DNA of 64,000 bases from positions 1 to 64,000 of the forward strand of contig JAUYUB010000019.1 in NCBI GenBank assembly GCA_030692765.1, in the 5' to 3' direction. A program made the translations under genes and the position numbers. The DNA comes from Sulfuricurvum sp. (GTDB lineage Bacteria; Campylobacterota; Campylobacteria; Campylobacterales; Sulfurimonadaceae). The notes under the pieces were generated by a model. It saw only the letters and a program-made list of their open reading frames with translations. It was not told where the DNA came from and made no database searches. This document shows, piece after piece, positions 33,187 through 51,672 of this stretch; position 1 is the first letter of the stretch; each line of letters opens with the position of its first letter.

Positions 33187-33262
33187 AGGTCAGTAGCTCC
33201 AATGGTAGAGCGCCGGATTCCAAATCCGATGGTTGCGGGTTCGAATCCCCCCTGGCCTGCCA
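33187..33262 (+). tRNA. tRNA-Trp (anticodon CCA)
   Basis: Acceptor AGGTCAG with CTGGCCT (one G-T pair), anticodon loop TTCCAAA, T-loop TTCGAAT, encoded CCA. The first anticodon-stem pair (C27-A43) appears mismatched. It sits between rpmG and secE. Confidence 0.95.
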
Positions 33263-33326
33263 CAAGCATTTTAAACTAATGATGCTTTCGGGCTTTATTC
33301 GTTGGAAATGTCCTAAGGATCATGGT

Positions 33327-33512
33327 ATGAAAAACAGTATTAACAATTATTTCAGATCTGCGAAGTTGGAACTGGCAAAAGTTATTTTTCCAACAAAACC
33401 ACAAGTAAAGCAAGCGTTTATTGCTGTTTTAGTGGTTGTGACTTTTGTGGTTCTTTTCTTGGCACTGGTTGACTTTACTATGTCATCACTATTATCGGCA
33501 ATTTTGGGTTAA
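33327..33512 (+). CDS. secE: Preprotein translocase subunit SecE
   Basis: A 61-residue single-span SecE: an amphipathic N-terminal helix (YFRSAKLELAKVIFPTKPQVKQ) and one membrane helix (AFIAVLVVVTFVVLFLALVDF). The ATG at 33327 with AAGGA seven bases upstream is preferred over a longer reading. SecE clamps the SecYEG channel. It precedes nusG as usual. Confidence 0.93.
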   Translation: MKNSINNYFRSAKLELAKVIFPTKPQVKQAFIAVLVVVTFVVLFLALVDFTMSSLLSAILG

Positions 33513-33521
33513 GGAAAAAAT

Positions 33522-34052
33522 ATGGCACATCTTTGGTACTCAATTCAAACCTATGCAGGCAGCGAGCGCAGCGTAAAAGCAGCGATTGAAAACATTATTG
33601 CTGAAAATCATCTTGAAGAAGTGATAACGGAAGTTATTGTCCCAACAGAAGATGTAATCGAAGTTAAAAATGGTAAGAAAAAGATCACAGAGCGTTCACT
33701 CTATTCAGGGTATGTATTTGCTAACATTGATCTCAGTGTTGATTTGCAGCATAAAATACAATCGCTTCCACGTGTTGCAGGATTTATTGGTGAGGGTAGT
33801 AAGCCAACACCTCTAAGTGATAATGACATTAGTGTTATCTTGGATCGTGTCACTAACCGTGCTGCTCCTAAACCAAAAGTTTATTTTGATAATGGAGAAA
33901 TGGTTCGTATTGTTGACGGTCCATTTGCAAACTTTACGGGTACCGTTGATGAGTATGATCTTGAGCATGGAACATTGAAGCTTAATGTTTCAATCTTCGG
34001 TCGTAGTACACCGGTTGACATATCGTATACGCAAGTCGAAAAAATAATTTAA
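33522..34052 (+). CDS. nusG: Transcription termination/antitermination factor NusG
   Basis: A 176-residue NusG. The NGN domain starts with HLWYSIQTYAGSERSVKAAIEN and contains the YPGYV-like segment LYSGYVFANI. The C-terminal KOW domain (about 120-176) has GEMVRIVDGPFANFTGTVDEYD. NusG couples RNA polymerase to Rho, NusE and the ribosome. It lies between secE and rplK. Confidence 0.97.
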   Translation: MAHLWYSIQTYAGSERSVKAAIENIIAENHLEEVITEVIVPTEDVIEVKNGKKKITERSLYSGYVFANIDLSVDLQHKIQSLPRVAGFIGEGSKPTPLSDNDISVILDRVTNRAAPKPKVYFDNGEMVRIVDGPFANFTGTVDEYDLEHGTLKLNVSIFGRSTPVDISYTQVEKII

Positions 34053-34073
34053 TCTCAAAAAAAGGAAGCACAA

Positions 34074-34499
34074 ATGGCAAAGAAAATCACTGGTTACATT
34101 AAGTTACAAGTTCAAGCTGGCGCGGCTAATCCGGCTCCACCGGTTGGTCCTGCCCTTGGTCAACGTGGTGTTAACATCATGGAATTTTGTAAAGCGTTTA
34201 ATGAGCGTACAAAAGATAAGGCAGGATTTAAACTCCCTGTAGTTATCACTGTATATGCAGACAAAACGTTTTCATTCATCACCAAACAGCCCCCGGCATC
34301 TGCTCTTATCATGAAAGCAGCTGGTCTTAAAAAAGGGACTGATAATCCGATGAAAAACAAAGTGGGTAAAATCACTAAAGCTCAATTGATGGAAATCGTT
34401 AAGCAAAAGATTCAAGACATGAATACAGATAATGTTGATTCTGCTATTGCAACAATTACAGGTTCTGCACGTTCAATGGGTGTTGAAATCGTCGACTAA
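34074..34499 (+). CDS. rplK: 50S ribosomal protein L11
   Basis: A 141-residue L11: [43 protein letters not shown], with the proline-rich switch, and the C-terminal rRNA-binding domain ending [15 protein letters not shown]11 forms the GTPase-associated centre and is needed for stringent response by RelA. Confidence 0.98.
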   Translation: MAKKITGYIKLQVQAGAANPAPPVGPALGQRGVNIMEFCKAFNERTKDKAGFKLPVVITVYADKTFSFITKQPPASALIMKAAGLKKGTDNPMKNKVGKITKAQLMEIVKQKIQDMNTDNVDSAIATITGSARSMGVEIVD

Positions 34500-34515
34500 A
34501 CCTATAACTCTTCGA

Positions 34516-34560
34516 CCGCAAAGAGCCTAAATTATGCGGCAGATTCTATTAACGGAGAAT
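34516..34560 (+). promoter_or_regulatory. Hairpins before rplA that include its ribosome site
   Basis: CCGCA (34516-34520) pairs with TGCGG (34535-34539); ATTCT (34543-34547) pairs with AGAAT (34556-34560) and encloses the GGAG ribosome site of rplA. L1 autoregulation at such a site is known in other bacteria; here it is inferred. Confidence 0.4.
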
Positions 34561-34564
34561 TACC

Positions 34565-35260
34565 ATGGCTGGAAAACGCTATAAATTATTGAGTGAAAAA
34601 ATTGATTTGACAAAAAGCTACAGCGTAGCGGATGCATCAGTATTTTTACAAGAACTAAAGTCTGCAAAATTTGACGAAACTGTTGAAATTGCTTTAAACC
34701 TAAATGTTGATCCTCGTCACGCTGACCAGATGATCCGTGGCGCTGTTGTGCTTCCTCACGGTACGGGTAAAGTGGTTCGCGTTGCTGTATTTGCAAAAGG
34801 TGCTAAAGCGGATGAAGCTAAAGCTGCGGGTGCTGACATTGTTGGTGCTGAAGAACTTGTTGATATGATTAAAGCTGGCAATATGCCATTTGATATTGTT
34901 GTTGCTGCACCTGATTGTATGGGACTTGTTGGTCAAGTTGGTCGTATTCTTGGGCCAAAAGGTATGATGCCTAATCCTAAGACAGGTACAGTTACTGCTG
35001 ATATCGCAAAAGCTGTTTCCAATGTTAAAGGCGGACAAGTAAATTTCCGTGTTGACAAAAAAGGGAACATCCATGCTGGTGTTGGTAAAGTAAGTTTTGA
35101 CGCGGTTAAAATTGAAGAAAATATCAAAGCCTTTGTTGGTGCTATCAACCGTGCGAAACCTTCAACTGCAAAGGGTCGTTATATGAAAAATGCGGCACTT
35201 TCATTGACTATGAGCCCTGCTATTAAATTTGATATTCAAGAGCTTCTTGATATCCGTTAA
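34565..35260 (+). CDS. rplA: 50S ribosomal protein L1
   Basis: A 231-residue L1 with the N-terminal [34 protein letters not shown], the central lid domain ([32 protein letters not shown]) and the conserved C-terminal [24 protein letters not shown]1 forms the stalk at the tRNA exit site. The hairpin before it may serve self-regulation. Confidence 0.98.
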   Translation: MAGKRYKLLSEKIDLTKSYSVADASVFLQELKSAKFDETVEIALNLNVDPRHADQMIRGAVVLPHGTGKVVRVAVFAKGAKADEAKAAGADIVGAEELVDMIKAGNMPFDIVVAAPDCMGLVGQVGRILGPKGMMPNPKTGTVTADIAKAVSNVKGGQVNFRVDKKGNIHAGVGKVSFDAVKIEENIKAFVGAINRAKPSTAKGRYMKNAALSLTMSPAIKFDIQELLDIR

Positions 35261-35290
35261 TAATTAAACTATATTTATCTTATGGACTTA

Positions 35291-35348
35291 AGACAGTAGG
35301 GGGCGTGAGCCTTAATCAGAGTATTCTGCCCCGCTTGAAGTTGTGTCT
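35291..35348 (+). ncRNA. Ribosomal protein L10-type leader
   Basis: AGACA (35291-35295) pairs with TGTCT (35344-35348) as an outer stem, and GGGGC (35300-35304) pairs with GCCCC (35328-35332) as an inner one, just before the rplJ ribosome site AAAGGAG. Position and architecture match the known L10 leader, at which the L10-L7/L12 complex represses rplJL. Confidence 0.65.
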
Positions 35349-35362
35349 GGAAAGGAGAAACT

Positions 35363-35842
35363 ATGACTAAAACACAAAAATCTGACATCGTTAGTGCATT
35401 GAGCGAAGAGTTCAAGAGTGCTAAAGCGGTTGTTATGTGTGATTATCGTGGATTGACAGTATCCCAATTGGAAGTTCTTCGTAAAGATGCACGTTCAAAA
35501 GATACAAAAGTGCAAGTTATCAAAAACACATTAGCAACTATCGCATTGAAAAATGCAGATATGACTGGTGTTGATATCGTTGATACTAACATCTTTATCT
35601 GGGGCGAAGACGCTATTGCTGCATCAAAAACAGCAGTTGACTTTGCAAAAGGTAATGATAAGTTTGTTATTCGTACGGCATACATTGATGGACAAGCTGC
35701 TGATGAGAAAAAAGTACGTGCATTTGCAACCCTTCCAGGTCGCGAAGAATTGTTGGGTATGTTGGCATCTGTTTGGATGGGCCCAGTACGCAATTTCACA
35801 ATCGGTCTCGATGCGCTTAAGCGTCAAAAAGAAGCAGCTTAA
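35363..35842 (+). CDS. rplJ: 50S ribosomal protein L10
   Basis: A 159-residue L10: MTKTQKSDIVSALSEEFKSAKAVVMCDYRGLTVSQLEVLR, the rRNA-binding domain, and a C-terminal helix that anchors L7/L12 dimers. AAAGGAG precedes the ATG. It is the first gene after the L10-type leader and is followed by rplL. Confidence 0.97.
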   Translation: MTKTQKSDIVSALSEEFKSAKAVVMCDYRGLTVSQLEVLRKDARSKDTKVQVIKNTLATIALKNADMTGVDIVDTNIFIWGEDAIAASKTAVDFAKGNDKFVIRTAYIDGQAADEKKVRAFATLPGREELLGMLASVWMGPVRNFTIGLDALKRQKEAA

Positions 35843-35905
35843 TCGCTGTTTTAAAACAACGCCGAATTTAATGTCGGCATAAATAAAAAAAATTAGGAGA
35901 ATACA

Positions 35906-36277
35906 ATGGCTGTTACAAAACAAGACGTTCTTGAGTTTATCTCAAACCTTTCTGTATTAGAGCTTTCTGAGCTTGTTAAAGAATTCGAAGAAAAATTCGG
36001 AGTATCTGCTCAACCGGTAGCGGTTGCTGGTGGTGCTGTTGCTGCAGCTTCTGCTGAAGAAGAAAAAACTGAGTTCGATGTTATCCTTAAAGACGCTGGT
36101 GAAAAGAAAATCAACGTTATTAAAGTAGTACGTGCACTTACTGGTCTTGGTCTTAAAGAGGCAAAAGATGCAGTTGATGGCGCTCCTACAACAATCAAAG
36201 AAGGCATCAACAAAGAAGATGCTGAAGCCGCTAAAAAAGAGCTTGAAGAAGCTGGCGCAGTAGTAGAAATCAAATAA
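35906..36277 (+). CDS. rplL: 50S ribosomal protein L7/L12
   Basis: A 123-residue L7/L12: N-terminal dimerisation helices ([26 protein letters not shown]), an Ala-rich hinge and the C-terminal factor-binding domain [40 protein letters not shown]. Its multiple copies recruit the translational GTPases. AGGAG lies before the ATG. Confidence 0.98.
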   Translation: MAVTKQDVLEFISNLSVLELSELVKEFEEKFGVSAQPVAVAGGAVAAASAEEEKTEFDVILKDAGEKKINVIKVVRALTGLGLKEAKDAVDGAPTTIKEGINKEDAEAAKKELEEAGAVVEIK

Positions 36278-36290
36278 TCATATTCTGATT

Positions 36291-36360
36291 GGAGGGTTTT
36301 CCCTCCGTTGTATTTCAGGGCACTTTTTCGAGTTGATTTTTTCAATTTGAGAAAGTGCCC
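36291..36360 (+). other. Two hairpins in the rplL-rpoB spacer
   Basis: First GGAGGG (36291-36296) with CCCTCC (36301-36306); then a perfect 9-bp stem GGGCACTTT (36318-36326) with AAAGTGCCC (36352-36360), whose interior contains a further TTGA/TCAA pairing. This is where E. coli has an attenuator and RNase III site that reduce rpoBC relative to rplJL expression. Confidence 0.6.
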
Positions 36361-36443
36361 ATACGTCGTTATACGGTTAAGGTCACTTAGCTAGACATGC
36401 ATTTATATTCATCCCTCTGGGATAACAAACTTGATTGAGGTAG

Positions 36444-45093
<8,650 letters not shown>

Positions 45094-45094
45094 C

Positions 45095-45114
45095 TTTTTG
45101 GCTTCGGCCAAAAG
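45095..45114 (+). other. TTCG hairpin after rpoC
   Basis: TTTTGGC (45096-45102) and GCCAAAA (45107-45113) pair around a TTCG loop two bases after the rpoC stop. No T-run follows on the plus strand, so termination is uncertain. Confidence 0.45.
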
Positions 45115-45188
45115 ATCCACGCATAACTCTCATTTCTTCCTCAATTTAAACCTTCCTTAAAATAAGCTATATTTAATTAAAAATCAGG

Positions 45189-45194
45189 TATTAT
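45189..45194 (+). promoter_or_regulatory. Putative -10 box of the rpsL operon
   Basis: TATTAT in GGTATTATTGCGCG, 69 bases before the rpsL ATG. Confidence 0.5.
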
Positions 45195-45262
45195 TGCGCG
45201 TTTATTAGTCCCCTATGGGTGGGCTAAAATTCTACTGGAACATTTCAAAACAAGGAGATTGT

Positions 45263-45643
45263 ATGCCAACAATCAACCAGCTTATTCGTAAAGAGCGACA
45301 AGCGGTAGTGAAAAAATCAAAATCACCCGCTTTGGTGTCATGCCCACAACGTCGTGGTGTATGTACTCGTGTATATACTACAACCCCAAAGAAACCTAAC
45401 TCGGCGCTTCGTAAAGTTGCTAAAGTTCGTTTGACTTCAGGGTTTGAAGTTATTAGTTATATCGGTGGTGAGGGTCACAACTTGCAGGAGCACTCGATTG
45501 TTCTTGTTCGTGGTGGTCGTGTTAAAGACTTACCAGGGGTAAAATACCATATCGTTCGTGGTGCTCTTGATGCTGCGGGTGTTAAAGACCGTAAAGTATC
45601 TCGTTCTAAATACGGAACGAAAAAAGCTAAGGTTAAAAAATAA
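45263..45643 (+). CDS. rpsL: 30S ribosomal protein S12
   Basis: A 126-residue S12: [24 protein letters not shown], the decoding-loop [19 protein letters not shown] (the streptomycin-related lysine is in PKKPNS) and [23 protein letters not shown]. The ATG at 45263 has AAGGAG before it; the frame is open 16 codons further upstream but is unsupported. S12 controls decoding accuracy. Confidence 0.97.
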   Translation: MPTINQLIRKERQAVVKKSKSPALVSCPQRRGVCTRVYTTTPKKPNSALRKVAKVRLTSGFEVISYIGGEGHNLQEHSIVLVRGGRVKDLPGVKYHIVRGALDAAGVKDRKVSRSKYGTKKAKVKK

Positions 45644-45691
45644 TCATTTAACCCGACAAGATTCGGTTCTTGATAGCCGTTTTTTGAGTAA

Positions 45692-46183
<492 letters not shown>

Positions 46184-46201
46184 GCTTTTTCATAACCTTT
46201 C

Positions 46202-46221
46202 GGTAACCTTTTTTGGTTACC
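46202..46221 (+). other. Palindromic hairpin between rpsG and fusA
   Basis: GGTAACC (46202-46208) and GGTTACC (46215-46221) pair perfectly around a T6 loop. There is no T-run after it. It may mark RNA processing or partial attenuation in the str operon. Confidence 0.45.
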
Positions 46222-46258
46222 ATTCTCCCAATAAAAACTACTTTTTAAGGCTATTATC

Positions 46259-48343
46259 ATGGCAAGATCCCATAAACTAGAAGACGTTAGAAATATCGGT
46301 ATTGCTGCACACATTGATGCAGGTAAAACGACTACAACTGAACGTATTTTGTTCTATACAGGTGTTTCACACAAAATCGGTGAAGTACATGAAGGTGCTG
46401 CAACTATGGACTGGATGGAGCAAGAGCAAGAGCGTGGTATTACGATCACTTCTGCTGCTACTACCTGTGAATGGAACGGCAAACAAATCAATATTATTGA
46501 TACTCCGGGCCACGTTGACTTCACCATTGAAGTTGAGCGTTCTATGCGTGTACTTGATGGTGCAGTAGCCGTTTTCTGTGCGGTTGGTGGTGTTCAGCCA
46601 CAATCTGAAACGGTATGGCGTCAAGCAAACCGTTACGGTGTGCCACGTATGGTTTTTGTTAACAAAATGGACCGTACGGGAGCTGATTTCTACAATGTAG
46701 AAGAGCAAATACGTTTGCGTCTTAAAGCCAATCCTATTGCAATTCAGTTGCCAATCGGTGCTGAAGACGGTTTTAAAGGTATTGTTGACCTTGTTAAGAT
46801 GAAAGCTATCCTTTGGGATGATGATGCTGCAATGGGTTCAAACTATCATGAAGCAGAAATTCCTGCGGATATGGTGGAAATTTCTAATAAATACCGTGCA
46901 CAAATGATGGAAGCGGCTGCTGAGGGCGACGATACTTTGATGGAGAAATTCTTCGAAGAGGGTGAGCTTAGCAACGAAGAGATCATGCGTGGGATTAAAG
47001 CTGGATGTCTTAAGATGGAAATCATTCCTATGACATGTGGTACTGCGTTTAAAAACAAAGGGGTTCAGACTCTTTTGGATGCGGTTGTTGATTATCTTCC
47101 ATCTCCACTTGAAGTTGCTGCGATTACAGGAACAAAAGAAGACGATGAAGAGATCGAAGTGGCAGTTGAATCACGTGATGATGCTCCATTCGCCGGTCTT
47201 GCATTTAAAATTATGACAGATCCATTTGTTGGTCAGTTGACATTTGTACGTGTATATCGTGGTGTTCTTGAATCTGGTACATACGCTTATAATACTATCA
47301 AAGGTAAAAAAGAGCGTATTGGACGTATCGTAAAAATGCACGCTAACAAGCGTGAAGAGATTAAATCTCTTTATGCAGGTGAAATTGGTGCGGTTGTTGG
47401 TCTTAAAGACACAACAACAGGGGATACATTATGTTCAGAAGACGATCGTCTAATTTTGGAGCGTATGCACTTTCCTGAGCCGGTTATCTCGGTTGCGGTT
47501 GAGCCTAAAACAAAACCAGACCAAGAAAAGATGGGTATCGCTTTAGCTAAACTTGCAGCAGAAGATCCATCTTTCCGTGTTCACACAGACGAAGAAACAG
47601 GACAAACGATCATCTCAGGTATGGGTGAGCTTCACCTAGAGATTCTTGTTGACCGTATGTTCCGTGAGTTTAAAGTTGAAGCAGAGGTTGGTGCACCACA
47701 AGTTGCCTACCGTGAGTCAATTCGTGCGGAAGTAAAACAAGAGTACAAATACGCTAAGCAATCAGGTGGACGTGGACAATTTGGTCACGTTTATCTCATC
47801 GTTAAGCCGGGCGAGCCTGGTACCGGTTATACTTTCCACAACGAAATCAAAGGTGGGGTTATTCCAAAAGAATACGTTCCTGCAGTTGAAAAAGGGTGTA
47901 AAGAAGCTATGGCTAAAGGTGTTCTTGCGGGCTACCCTATCGAAGACATCGAAGTTACATTGTATGATGGTTCGTACCACGAGGTTGACTCATCTGAGAT
48001 GGCGTTTAAACTCGCGGCTTCTATGGGATTCAAAGAGGCTTGTCGTAAGGCAAACCCTGCGATCCTTGAGCCTATGATGAAAGTTGAAGTAGAAGTACCT
48101 GAAAACTTCATGGGTGACGTCATCGGTGACCTTAACCGTCGTCGTGGACAAGTCAACAACATGGGTGACCGTTCAGGTAACAAAATTGTTGATGCGTTCG
48201 TACCATTGTCTGAAATGTTTGGTTACTCAACTGACCTTCGTTCTGCGACACAAGGACGTGCAAGTTATTCTATGGAATTTGATCACTATGCTGAAGTTCC
48301 ACGTAACGTTGCTGAAGAGATTATCAAAAAGCGTAACAGCTAA
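46259..48343 (+). CDS. fusA: Elongation factor G
   Basis: A 694-residue EF-G, the translocation GTPase. G1 is [10 protein letters not shown] (residues 17-26), G2 [12 protein letters not shown]3 DTPGHVDF, G4 NKMD. The domain II-V segments include [14 protein letters not shown] and [13 protein letters not shown]-like and [26 protein letters not shown] at the C-terminus. It ends the str operon before a terminator. Confidence 0.98.
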   Translation: MARSHKLEDVRNIGIAAHIDAGKTTTTERILFYTGVSHKIGEVHEGAATMDWMEQEQERGITITSAATTCEWNGKQINIIDTPGHVDFTIEVERSMRVLDGAVAVFCAVGGVQPQSETVWRQANRYGVPRMVFVNKMDRTGADFYNVEEQIRLRLKANPIAIQLPIGAEDGFKGIVDLVKMKAILWDDDAAMGSNYHEAEIPADMVEISNKYRAQMMEAAAEGDDTLMEKFFEEGELSNEEIMRGIKAGCLKMEIIPMTCGTAFKNKGVQTLLDAVVDYLPSPLEVAAITGTKEDDEEIEVAVESRDDAPFAGLAFKIMTDPFVGQLTFVRVYRGVLESGTYAYNTIKGKKERIGRIVKMHANKREEIKSLYAGEIGAVVGLKDTTTGDTLCSEDDRLILERMHFPEPVISVAVEPKTKPDQEKMGIALAKLAAEDPSFRVHTDEETGQTIISGMGELHLEILVDRMFREFKVEAEVGAPQVAYRESIRAEVKQEYKYAKQSGGRGQFGHVYLIVKPGEPGTGYTFHNEIKGGVIPKEYVPAVEKGCKEAMAKGVLAGYPIEDIEVTLYDGSYHEVDSSEMAFKLAASMGFKEACRKANPAILEPMMKVEVEVPENFMGDVIGDLNRRRGQVNNMGDRSGNKIVDAFVPLSEMFGYSTDLRSATQGRASYSMEFDHYAEVPRNVAEEIIKKRNS

Positions 48344-48356
48344 GGTAAACTCTCTT

Positions 48357-48386
48357 TCCCCTCTTTTGGGGATTCTTCTTTCTTCT
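48357..48386 (+). terminator. Terminator of the rpsL-rpsG-fusA operon
   Basis: TCCCC (48357-48361) and GGGGA (48368-48372) pair around a 6-base loop, 14 bases after the fusA stop, followed by a T/C-rich tail. Confidence 0.65.
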
Positions 48387-48467
48387 ACTTTCATCCATTT
48401 CTATTAATCTTTCTCTTAGCATCCATCATCTAGAATAAAAAATATTAAATTTTGTTCGGAGATTATC

Positions 48468-48923
48468 ATGGAAAAAATCTTAGCATTACGCGGCCGTGTC
48501 TATCCGACAGATTTGAACCATATGGGTGGTGTCTTTGGCGGCTGGATTATGGGAAAAATGGATAAATCTGCATCGATTACCGTCGAAGGACTGGTGATCG
48601 GGCAGGCAGCTACTGTTTTTGTAACCGATTTGCATTTTAAAGAGCCTGTTAAAAATGGAGATATTTTTACAATTTATACTACAGTAGACTCAATTGGCCG
48701 CACGTCCATACGTATTCATGTGGATTTTCATGTAAGACGTCGCGATACGAATTGCGAATGCAGCGTTGTCGATGCTATATTTACTTTTGTGACGGTGGAT
48801 GAGGCTCATAATAAAATTCCAGTTTTGGATGTACTGCGTCATGATGTAGAGCAAGAAATCCGTGCAATGGCGCAGGAAGGTGCTAAAAATCCTCGCTACG
48901 CTAAAAATAGTGAGAAGTACTAA
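48468..48923 (+). CDS. Hot-dog-fold acyl-CoA thioesterase
   Basis: A 151-residue protein of the YciA/acyl-CoA hydrolase type: the region NHMGGVFGGWIMGKMDKSASI (about 19-39) is the helix and active-site segment of the hot-dog fold, followed by VFVTDLHFKEPVKNGDIFTIYTTV. It would hydrolyse acyl-CoA in the cytoplasm; chain-length preference is unknown. GGAG lies before the ATG. It converges with bpt (stop codons five bases apart). Confidence 0.85.
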   Translation: MEKILALRGRVYPTDLNHMGGVFGGWIMGKMDKSASITVEGLVIGQAATVFVTDLHFKEPVKNGDIFTIYTTVDSIGRTSIRIHVDFHVRRRDTNCECSVVDAIFTFVTVDEAHNKIPVLDVLRHDVEQEIRAMAQEGAKNPRYAKNSEKY

Positions 48924-48927
48924 ATTA

Positions 48928-49695
48928 TTATTGATTATCTTGAATTGAGACCGAAGTGTCAAGTGTTTTCCATAGTGGGACTTCATTTTCTTCAGGTCTG
49001 TCTTGCAGTTGCAGAGATGGGGTGTAATTGGCCTTATAGGATAGGCTGAGGCATTCTTTTACATAATAGCCAAGATAAATCCATTTAAGACCCAAACGCT
49101 TTGCCAGGGCTATTTGTTCCAAGAGGGTATATTTCCCCAAAGAGAGGGCATTGTGATGGGGATCATAGTAGCAGTATAGGGAAGAAATACCATCGTCAAG
49201 GATATCGATGAGATCTACAGCGATGAGTTTATCATCTTGAAAATAGAGTACTTCATAACCAAAGTCGCCGTGACCATACACAAAAGAGGAGTGATAATTT
49301 TTTGGATCAATTTTTGGGGAATCCCAATCACGTGTGTGGTGTTTGTAGGCGTGGTAGCGGTAGAAAAGTTCTAAGTGTTCGGTAGTCATAGTAGGATGGC
49401 GTACGATGGTATGCAGATGAGTGTTTTTGCGCAAAATACGTCGTTCGGATTTGCTAAACGTATAGTTTTCTACGTCTATTTTAAGGCTTTCACAGGAGTG
49501 GCAATTTTGACAGATTGGACGAAAATACATCGCACCAAATCGTCGCCAGCCTCGTAAAATTAGGGCTTCACACTGACTCTTGGTACACTCTTGGATAACT
49601 TTATAATGGATTGTTTGGGTGTTGCCGGGTATGTAAGAACACGCCTCATTTAAAGCACATTCTCTGAGAATGGTATTAGGGTTACTCGTTGTCAT
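48928..49695 (-). CDS. bpt: Aspartate/glutamate leucyltransferase Bpt
   Basis: A 255-residue protein of the arginyl/leucyltransferase family. Conserved parts are the N-terminal [15 protein letters not shown], the [28 protein letters not shown] cysteine region and the GNAT-like core [44 protein letters not shown]. Bpt transfers Leu from leucyl-tRNA to N-terminal Asp or Glu, marking proteins for ClpAP. Its ATG lies inside the end of prfB (14-base overlap), so the two are coupled. Confidence 0.9.
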   Translation of the reverse strand: MTTSNPNTILRECALNEACSYIPGNTQTIHYKVIQECTKSQCEALILRGWRRFGAMYFRPICQNCHSCESLKIDVENYTFSKSERRILRKNTHLHTIVRHPTMTTEHLELFYRYHAYKHHTRDWDSPKIDPKNYHSSFVYGHGDFGYEVLYFQDDKLIAVDLIDILDDGISSLYCYYDPHHNALSLGKYTLLEQIALAKRLGLKWIYLGYYVKECLSLSYKANYTPSLQLQDRPEENEVPLWKTLDTSVSIQDNQ

Positions 49696-50791
49696 CTTTT
49701 CGGTTCAATGCGATGAGAACACCCTCGACGAGTTCGTCGATATCACCATCTAAGATGGTGCTGATGTTTGAATAAGGGATTCCTGAACGGGTGTCCTTTA
49801 CTTGCTGATACGGGGCAAGAACATAGGAACGGATTTGATGTCCCCATCCATTTTCACTTTTTTCAATACCGTCAACCGCCGCTTTTTGTTTGGCGAGTTC
49901 GAGATCATAGATGCGAGACTTTAGCATTTTGAACGCAGTTGCTTTGTTCTTATGCTGACTTCGGTCATTTTGACACTGTACTACGATACCTGTTGGGATA
50001 TGGGTGATACGAATAGCGGATTCGGTTTTATTAACGTGCTGACCTCCTGCACCGGATGCACGATAGGTGTCAATACGGATATCTCGGTCTTCAATCTCAA
50101 CGTCAATATCATCGTCAAGTTCAGGAGAAACAAGAACAGAAGTAAAGCTAGTGTGGCGTTTTGCTGCAGAATCATAGGGGCTGATACGCACTAATCGGTG
50201 AATACCGTTTTCATTTTTGAGATAACCGTAAACGTTCACCCCTTTGATTAGGATTGCGGCATCTTTGATTCCTGCTTCTTCCCCTGACTGGTAGTCGAGC
50301 ATCTCAACGGAAAAATCATGGCGTTCTGCCCAACGGGTGTACATACGCAGGAGCATCGAAGCCCAGTCCTGGGACTCTGTTCCTCCCGCTCCTGGGTGGA
50401 TAGTGACAATGGCGTTATGGCCATCATGCTCACCGCTCAACAAGACATCAACTTCCATGAGTTTGACTTCATTTTCAAGCTTTGCGGCATCGTCAAAAAG
50501 AGATTGGATGGTTTCTTCATCGTTTTCATCTTTTGCCATTTCGTACAAATCGACAGCATCACCTAGGATATTATAGGTTTTAGTGTATTTGTTAAGGCGA
50601 CGCTCTAGTTGTGTTTTTTCTTTTTGGACAATCCCTGCATTGGTTGCATCATTCCAAAAACCATCAGAGTTTTCAAGCGCAGTGATCTCACTGAGACGTC
50701 CATTTATCTCTTTTGGACGGACAACATCGGTGACGTTTTGCATTTTAATCGTCAAAGTTTTTAATAATTCGGTGTATTCGTAGTGATCCAT
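49682..50791 (-). CDS. prfB: Peptide chain release factor 2
   Basis: A 369-residue RF2 in one frame: no programmed +1 frameshift near codon 26, unlike E. coli. The GGQ peptidyl-tRNA hydrolysis motif is in [16 protein letters not shown] (about residue 250). The stop-codon recognition tripeptide, SPF in E. coli RF2, reads SPY here ([19 protein letters not shown], about residue 205). AGAGGA nine bases before the ATG at 50791 sets the start; the upstream extension is not conserved. It is divergent from panC. Confidence 0.93.
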   Translation of the reverse strand: MDHYEYTELLKTLTIKMQNVTDVVRPKEINGRLSEITALENSDGFWNDATNAGIVQKEKTQLERRLNKYTKTYNILGDAVDLYEMAKDENDEETIQSLFDDAAKLENEVKLMEVDVLLSGEHDGHNAIVTIHPGAGGTESQDWASMLLRMYTRWAERHDFSVEMLDYQSGEEAGIKDAAILIKGVNVYGYLKNENGIHRLVRISPYDSAAKRHTSFTSVLVSPELDDDIDVEIEDRDIRIDTYRASGAGGQHVNKTESAIRITHIPTGIVVQCQNDRSQHKNKATAFKMLKSRIYDLELAKQKAAVDGIEKSENGWGHQIRSYVLAPYQQVKDTRSGIPYSNISTILDGDIDELVEGVLIALNRKDDNE

Positions 50792-50849
50792 AAAGGAATA
50801 TCCTCTAACTGTATTATAATTGTGATTATATTGTATAGAGGCTAAAACG

Positions 50850-51671
50850 ATGATTATCGCACGTACGGCAGTGGAATTAAGAGCTGCTTTGGATTCAAAA
50901 ATGGGATCGGTTGGATTTGTGCCGACGATGGGGGCACTGCATATTGGGCATCGCACGCTCATAGAGAGGGCAAGAGTAGAAAATGATGTGGTTGTGGTGT
51001 CGATTTTTGTGAATCCGACACAGTTTTTACCGGGCGAAGATTTGAGTAAATATCCACGTCGTGAAGATGCGGATTTTAAAATTTGCAAACTAAGTGGTGT
51101 GGATGTGCTGTTTTATCCTGATGTCAATACGATGTACGGGAAGGATGAAGTAAGTATCAAAGCTCCAGACATACGTGGATATATTTTGGAAGGAGCTTCG
51201 AGACCAGGTCATTTTGACGGAGTCTTGACGGTTGTGATGAAGCTTTTTAATTTGGTACGAGCCTCGCGTGTTTATTTTGGAAAAAAAGATGCACAGCAGC
51301 TTTCCCTGATCACACAAATGGTTGAAAACCTTTTTATGCAGGTTGAGATTGTTGCGGTGGATACGGTTCGTGAAAGTGATGGTCTGGCATTATCGAGCCG
51401 TAATGTTTATTTGAGTCAGGAAGATCGGGTCGAAGCACTCAAACTCTCGGCATCTCTTAAGCGAGCCACTCATCTCGTTATGCAAGAGGTGAGAGAAACC
51501 AAGGCAATACGTAATGCCATGATGGATATTTTGCAACCTTTGAATGTGGAATATGTGGCAATCGTCAATCGTCGTTTTGAAGCGATATCTGAGGTGATAA
51601 TCGGGGATACGATTGTATTGGTAGCAGCACGTGCGGGATCAACACGCTTAATTGATAATGTATGGATGTAA
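50850..51671 (+). CDS. panC: Pantoate-beta-alanine ligase
   Basis: A 273-residue pantothenate synthetase. The nucleotide-binding HIGH-like motif is in [18 protein letters not shown] (about residues 24-41), then [49 protein letters not shown] and [14 protein letters not shown]. It joins pantoate and the beta-alanine made by PanD (23103) using ATP. It is divergent from prfB and followed one base later by a lipoprotein gene. Confidence 0.97.
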   Translation: MIIARTAVELRAALDSKMGSVGFVPTMGALHIGHRTLIERARVENDVVVVSIFVNPTQFLPGEDLSKYPRREDADFKICKLSGVDVLFYPDVNTMYGKDEVSIKAPDIRGYILEGASRPGHFDGVLTVVMKLFNLVRASRVYFGKKDAQQLSLITQMVENLFMQVEIVAVDTVRESDGLALSSRNVYLSQEDRVEALKLSASLKRATHLVMQEVRETKAIRNAMMDILQPLNVEYVAIVNRRFEAISEVIIGDTIVLVAARAGSTRLIDNVWM

Positions 51672-51672
51672 G

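Noticed and set aside
49682-50791. A programmed +1 frameshift in prfB
   Set aside because: The gene reads in one frame from ATG 50791 through GGQ to the stop, so the frameshift used by E. coli RF2 is absent.
50792-51088. A 99-residue N-terminal extension of RF2
   Set aside because: It would run antisense through panC and has no similarity to RF2; the AGAGGA site supports ATG 50791.
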